The notes under the pieces were generated by a model. It saw only the letters and a program-made list of their open reading frames with translations, ran no database searches and was not told the origin of the DNA. From NCBI RefSeq assembly GCF_938030145.1, contig NZ_CALHGM010000034.1, forward strand, positions 37,330-101,329: a DNA stretch of 64,000 nucleotides. The letters are read 5' to 3'. Both the position numbers and the translations under genes were made by a program. The stretch's first letter is position 1. The number at the start of each line of letters is the position of its first letter. Positions 61,781 through 64,000 of this stretch are shown piece after piece. Source of the stretch: an uncultured Campylobacter sp. (GTDB lineage: Bacteria > Campylobacterota > Campylobacteria > Campylobacterales > Campylobacteraceae).

Positions 61781-62980
61781 ATGTATCTTTTCACAAGCGA
61801 GGTAGTAAGCCCCGGACATCCCGATAAATGCGCCGATATCATCGCAGACAGCATCGTGGATGAAATTTTAAAACAAGATCCAAACGGACGCGTAGCAGCG
61901 GAGGTTTTCATCGCGGGCAAACACGTAGTAATCGGCGGCGAAGTAAACGCTAAGATCGATTTTACCCACGACGATTACCGCCACATCGTAAAGGGCGCGC
62001 TTAGCGAGATCGGCTACAACGACAACCCTCATTTCACGCGCGCGCAGTGCCTGCATCCGCAGGATTTGCAAGTGGACGTATTTTTAAACCAGCAAAGCCC
62101 CGACATCAACCAAGGCGTCGATCAAGAGGGTGGTGAGATCGGAGCGGGGGATCAGGGCATAATGTTCGGCTTCGCAAGCTGCGAGACGAAAAATTTTATG
62201 CCGGCGGCGATTACCTACGCGAGGCTTCTTTGCGATCACGTTTATGCCTACGCAAAATCCCATCCCAACGAGCTTGGCGTCGATATTAAAACGCAGGTTA
62301 GCGTCGATTACGGCACGAAGAGCAATTTTGAGGAGTGCAAGCCGCAAAGTATCCATACGATCGTGGTTTCCGCGCCATGCGTCGAGAGTATGAGTATCGA
62401 GCGCGTCCGAGATCTGATCGGAAATTTAATCGATTCTGCAGGGCTTCCGAAGGAGCTTTACGACAAAAGCAAAACGATCATCTACATCAACCCGACCGGC
62501 CGCTACGTAAATCACAGCTCGCTTCACGATAGCGGCCTAACGGGGCGCAAACTGATCGTAGATAGCTTCGGCGGCTACAGCCCGATCGGCGGCGGCGCTC
62601 AAAGCAGCAAAGACTACACCAAGGTCGATCGCAGCGGGCTTTATGCGGCGCGCTATATCGCCAAAAATATCGTCGCGGCAGGGCTTGCGAAAAAATGCAT
62701 CGTCCAGCTCAGTTACGCAATCGGCGTCGCAAAGCCCGTCAGCGTCAGCGTCGATTGTATGGGGACAAATTTAGGCGCGGCGAGCGACGATGAGCTATCC
62801 GCTTTCGTGCTTGAAAAATTTCCGCTCACGCCGCGCTGGATTATCGATAAATTCGGTCTTGATCGCCCAGGCAAAGGAAGCTTTCTCTACGCCGACGTCG
62901 CCGCGCGCGGACAGGTCGGAAACGACGAATATCCGTGGGAGCAGCTTGACGGCGTGGAGCTTTTTAAGGCTTTGAAATAA
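61781..62980 (+). CDS. metK: S-adenosylmethionine synthetase
   Basis: Makes S-adenosylmethionine from ATP and methionine. The 399-residue enzyme has GHPDKCAD at 12-19, GAGDQGIMFG, and the phosphate-binding loop GGGAQSSKDYTKVDRSG, the form usual in Campylobacter. TCAGGAGCAGAT precedes the ATG. A weak GATAAAAT-like -10 lies at about 61745. Two hairpins follow the gene (63024-63049 and 63058-63083), the second ending in a T-tract. Confidence 0.98.
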   Translation: MYLFTSEVVSPGHPDKCADIIADSIVDEILKQDPNGRVAAEVFIAGKHVVIGGEVNAKIDFTHDDYRHIVKGALSEIGYNDNPHFTRAQCLHPQDLQVDVFLNQQSPDINQGVDQEGGEIGAGDQGIMFGFASCETKNFMPAAITYARLLCDHVYAYAKSHPNELGVDIKTQVSVDYGTKSNFEECKPQSIHTIVVSAPCVESMSIERVRDLIGNLIDSAGLPKELYDKSKTIIYINPTGRYVNHSSLHDSGLTGRKLIVDSFGGYSPIGGGAQSSKDYTKVDRSGLYAARYIAKNIVAAGLAKKCIVQLSYAIGVAKPVSVSVDCMGTNLGAASDDELSAFVLEKFPLTPRWIIDKFGLDRPGKGSFLYADVAARGQVGNDEYPWEQLDGVELFKALK

Positions 62981-63057
62981 AATTTTACGCTTTGCAGTAG
63001 CGCCTTTTTAGCTTACGACATTCGCTAGGCTTGCAGCAGCGAGCCTAGCTCAATATT

Positions 63058-63088
63058 CTACGCGGCTTTTGCATGCCGCGTAGTTTTA
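63058..63088 (+). terminator. Intrinsic terminator after metK
   Basis: A perfect 9-bp stem CTACGCGGC with an 8-base loop followed by TTTTA. An 8-bp hairpin (GCTAGGCT, 63024-63049) precedes it. Confidence 0.85.
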
Positions 63089-63943
63089 TCGCATCCCAAG
63101 AAATAGCGTTGCGGCAAAATTCTCCATCAAAATTCTAAGCTATGAAATTTAAGAGTTCTAGCAGGTAGAATTGAATTTTAAAAATTTTAGGCGCAACTCG
63201 CACAAAATTTTAAAATTGACGCAGTGTAATCCCAAGGCTAAGCCTGTCTAGTTTAGTGATAAATTCTAACTAGAGCAGGCTTTAAAAGTATTTGCATACA
63301 AGCTTTAAATCTGCAATCGCTTAAAATGAAATTTGACCTACAAAATTTTTTCTAACATGCTTCGTGCTTAATCTCCGAAAGACAAAATTTTAAATTCTCA
63401 TTGCTTGTGATGTTTAAACGTGTAGATTTTAAAATTTTGCCATTTTATTTGAAGTTCACTGCTTTATATAACAAGAAAACCCGAAGCAAATTTCACTTAA
63501 AAGCGGCATTTGCAAGATAAAAGCACTGAAATTTTAAAATGTGGAATTTATGAACGCTACTAATTTAAAATCTCAGATTGGCACGCTTCGCCAAAGCTCC
63601 TCCGCTAACTACGCGAAATGAAAAAGCAAGATTAAATTCTCTCTCGCTCAATGTCACCCGCAAGCAAGCACGGCAAAATATCAAGATTAAATAACATAAT
63701 AGATAAAAGAATAAGACAAAAGGAGGAGGCTCAAAGCTTGATAAAATTCTAGCCTTGTGCGGCGGCGACCGAGCGGCTTTTAAATTTGGCTTTAAACGCA
63801 GCGATGCGAATTCTGTGCCTTAACTTAAATGCTAAGAGGCGATAAAATTTTATCGCTGTTTTCATAAATTAAAATTTTAAAGATATTGCCAAACTACACA
63901 GCTGCAATAAGTAAATCACCTGCATTTTAATCACCCGCGCCTC

Positions 63944-64000
63944 GCCTAAAATTGCCTAAAATTGCCTAAAATTGCCTAAAATTGCCTAAAATTGCCTAAA
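63944..64000. repeat. 10-bp tandem repeat, truncated by the window end
   Basis: Five perfect ATTGCCTAAA units at 63951-64000, preceded by GCCTAAA at 63944-63950. The array continues beyond the window. Each unit has one short A/T tract, TAAAATT across the joint. Confidence 0.9.

Larger units (their letters stand above)
62981..64000. other. Noncoding window end, RAATTY-rich
   Basis: About 1 kb after metK without a credible ORF on either strand. It holds the metK terminator, scattered RAATTY words and the tandem decamer repeat at the end. Confidence 0.6.

Noticed and set aside
62981..64000. tRNA or small RNA gene after metK
   Set aside because: Two hairpins are present but no T-loop or cloverleaf pattern was found; they fit a terminator.

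Overview
The window looks like a chromosomal segment of a Campylobacter species with an unusually GC-rich genome (mid-40s % by eye, against about 30% in C. jejuni); C. gracilis or a close relative is my best guess. The evidence is gene order. Three blocks match blocks known from C. jejuni: tatD-recN-nadK-aspS-adk-ppa (1-7036), pbpA-maf-alaS-oxidoreductase-hemH (36766-44324), and aat-clpA-clpS-thioredoxin-smpB-ispE-truB-uvrD-pepF-sstT-metK (48813-62980). No tRNA, rRNA or CRISPR array was seen.

Layout. 1-7036: DNA repair, NAD kinase, aspartyl-tRNA synthetase, adenylate kinase, a periplasmic OB-fold protein and pyrophosphatase. 7611-10601: a large TonB-dependent receptor of the transferrin/lactoferrin/haemoglobin type. 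11063-16451: four secreted cysteine-rich Sel1/Hcp-like proteins around polyphosphate kinase, with two tiny translationally coupled ORFs. 16670-22915: an unusual membrane protein, DnaB helicase with a tail of about 235 residues, and IspG. 23542-29568: a basic low-complexity secreted protein, groESL under a CIRCE operator, and an AsmA-like protein. 29934-36543: unknown envelope proteins, a YqeY protein, quinol-type nitric oxide reductase, and a complete IS1595-type element that inserted at the 3' end of a membrane-protein gene and gave it a new stop codon. 36766-49496: cell-wall enzymes, alaS, hemH, a UDP-sugar dehydrogenase, FtsI-like PBP and Aat. 49496-62980: the N-degron ClpAPS system, SmpB, IspE, TruB, UvrD-type helicase, PepF, SstT and MetK. 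The last 1 kb is noncoding and ends in a 10-bp tandem repeat that runs off the window.

The most striking feature is not a gene. Intergenic DNA is saturated with the palindromic words AAATTT, AAATTC and GAATTT (RAATTY), roughly one per 20 bp, where chance at this base composition gives about one per 750 bp. These words sit in degenerate repeat units with GC-rich spacers. They also occur inside genes as in-frame low-complexity stretches (725-codon membrane protein, secreted protein at 23542, hemH, pepF, DnaB tail). RAATTY is the motif whose methylation licenses DNA for natural transformation in C. jejuni. I therefore propose that these are amplified uptake or self-recognition sites that spread through noncoding DNA and tolerant protein linkers; this is an inference.

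Other notable points are the DnaB tail with SSB-tip-like acidic motifs, the absence of csrA from its usual place between truB and ispE, and the IS-supplied stop codon.
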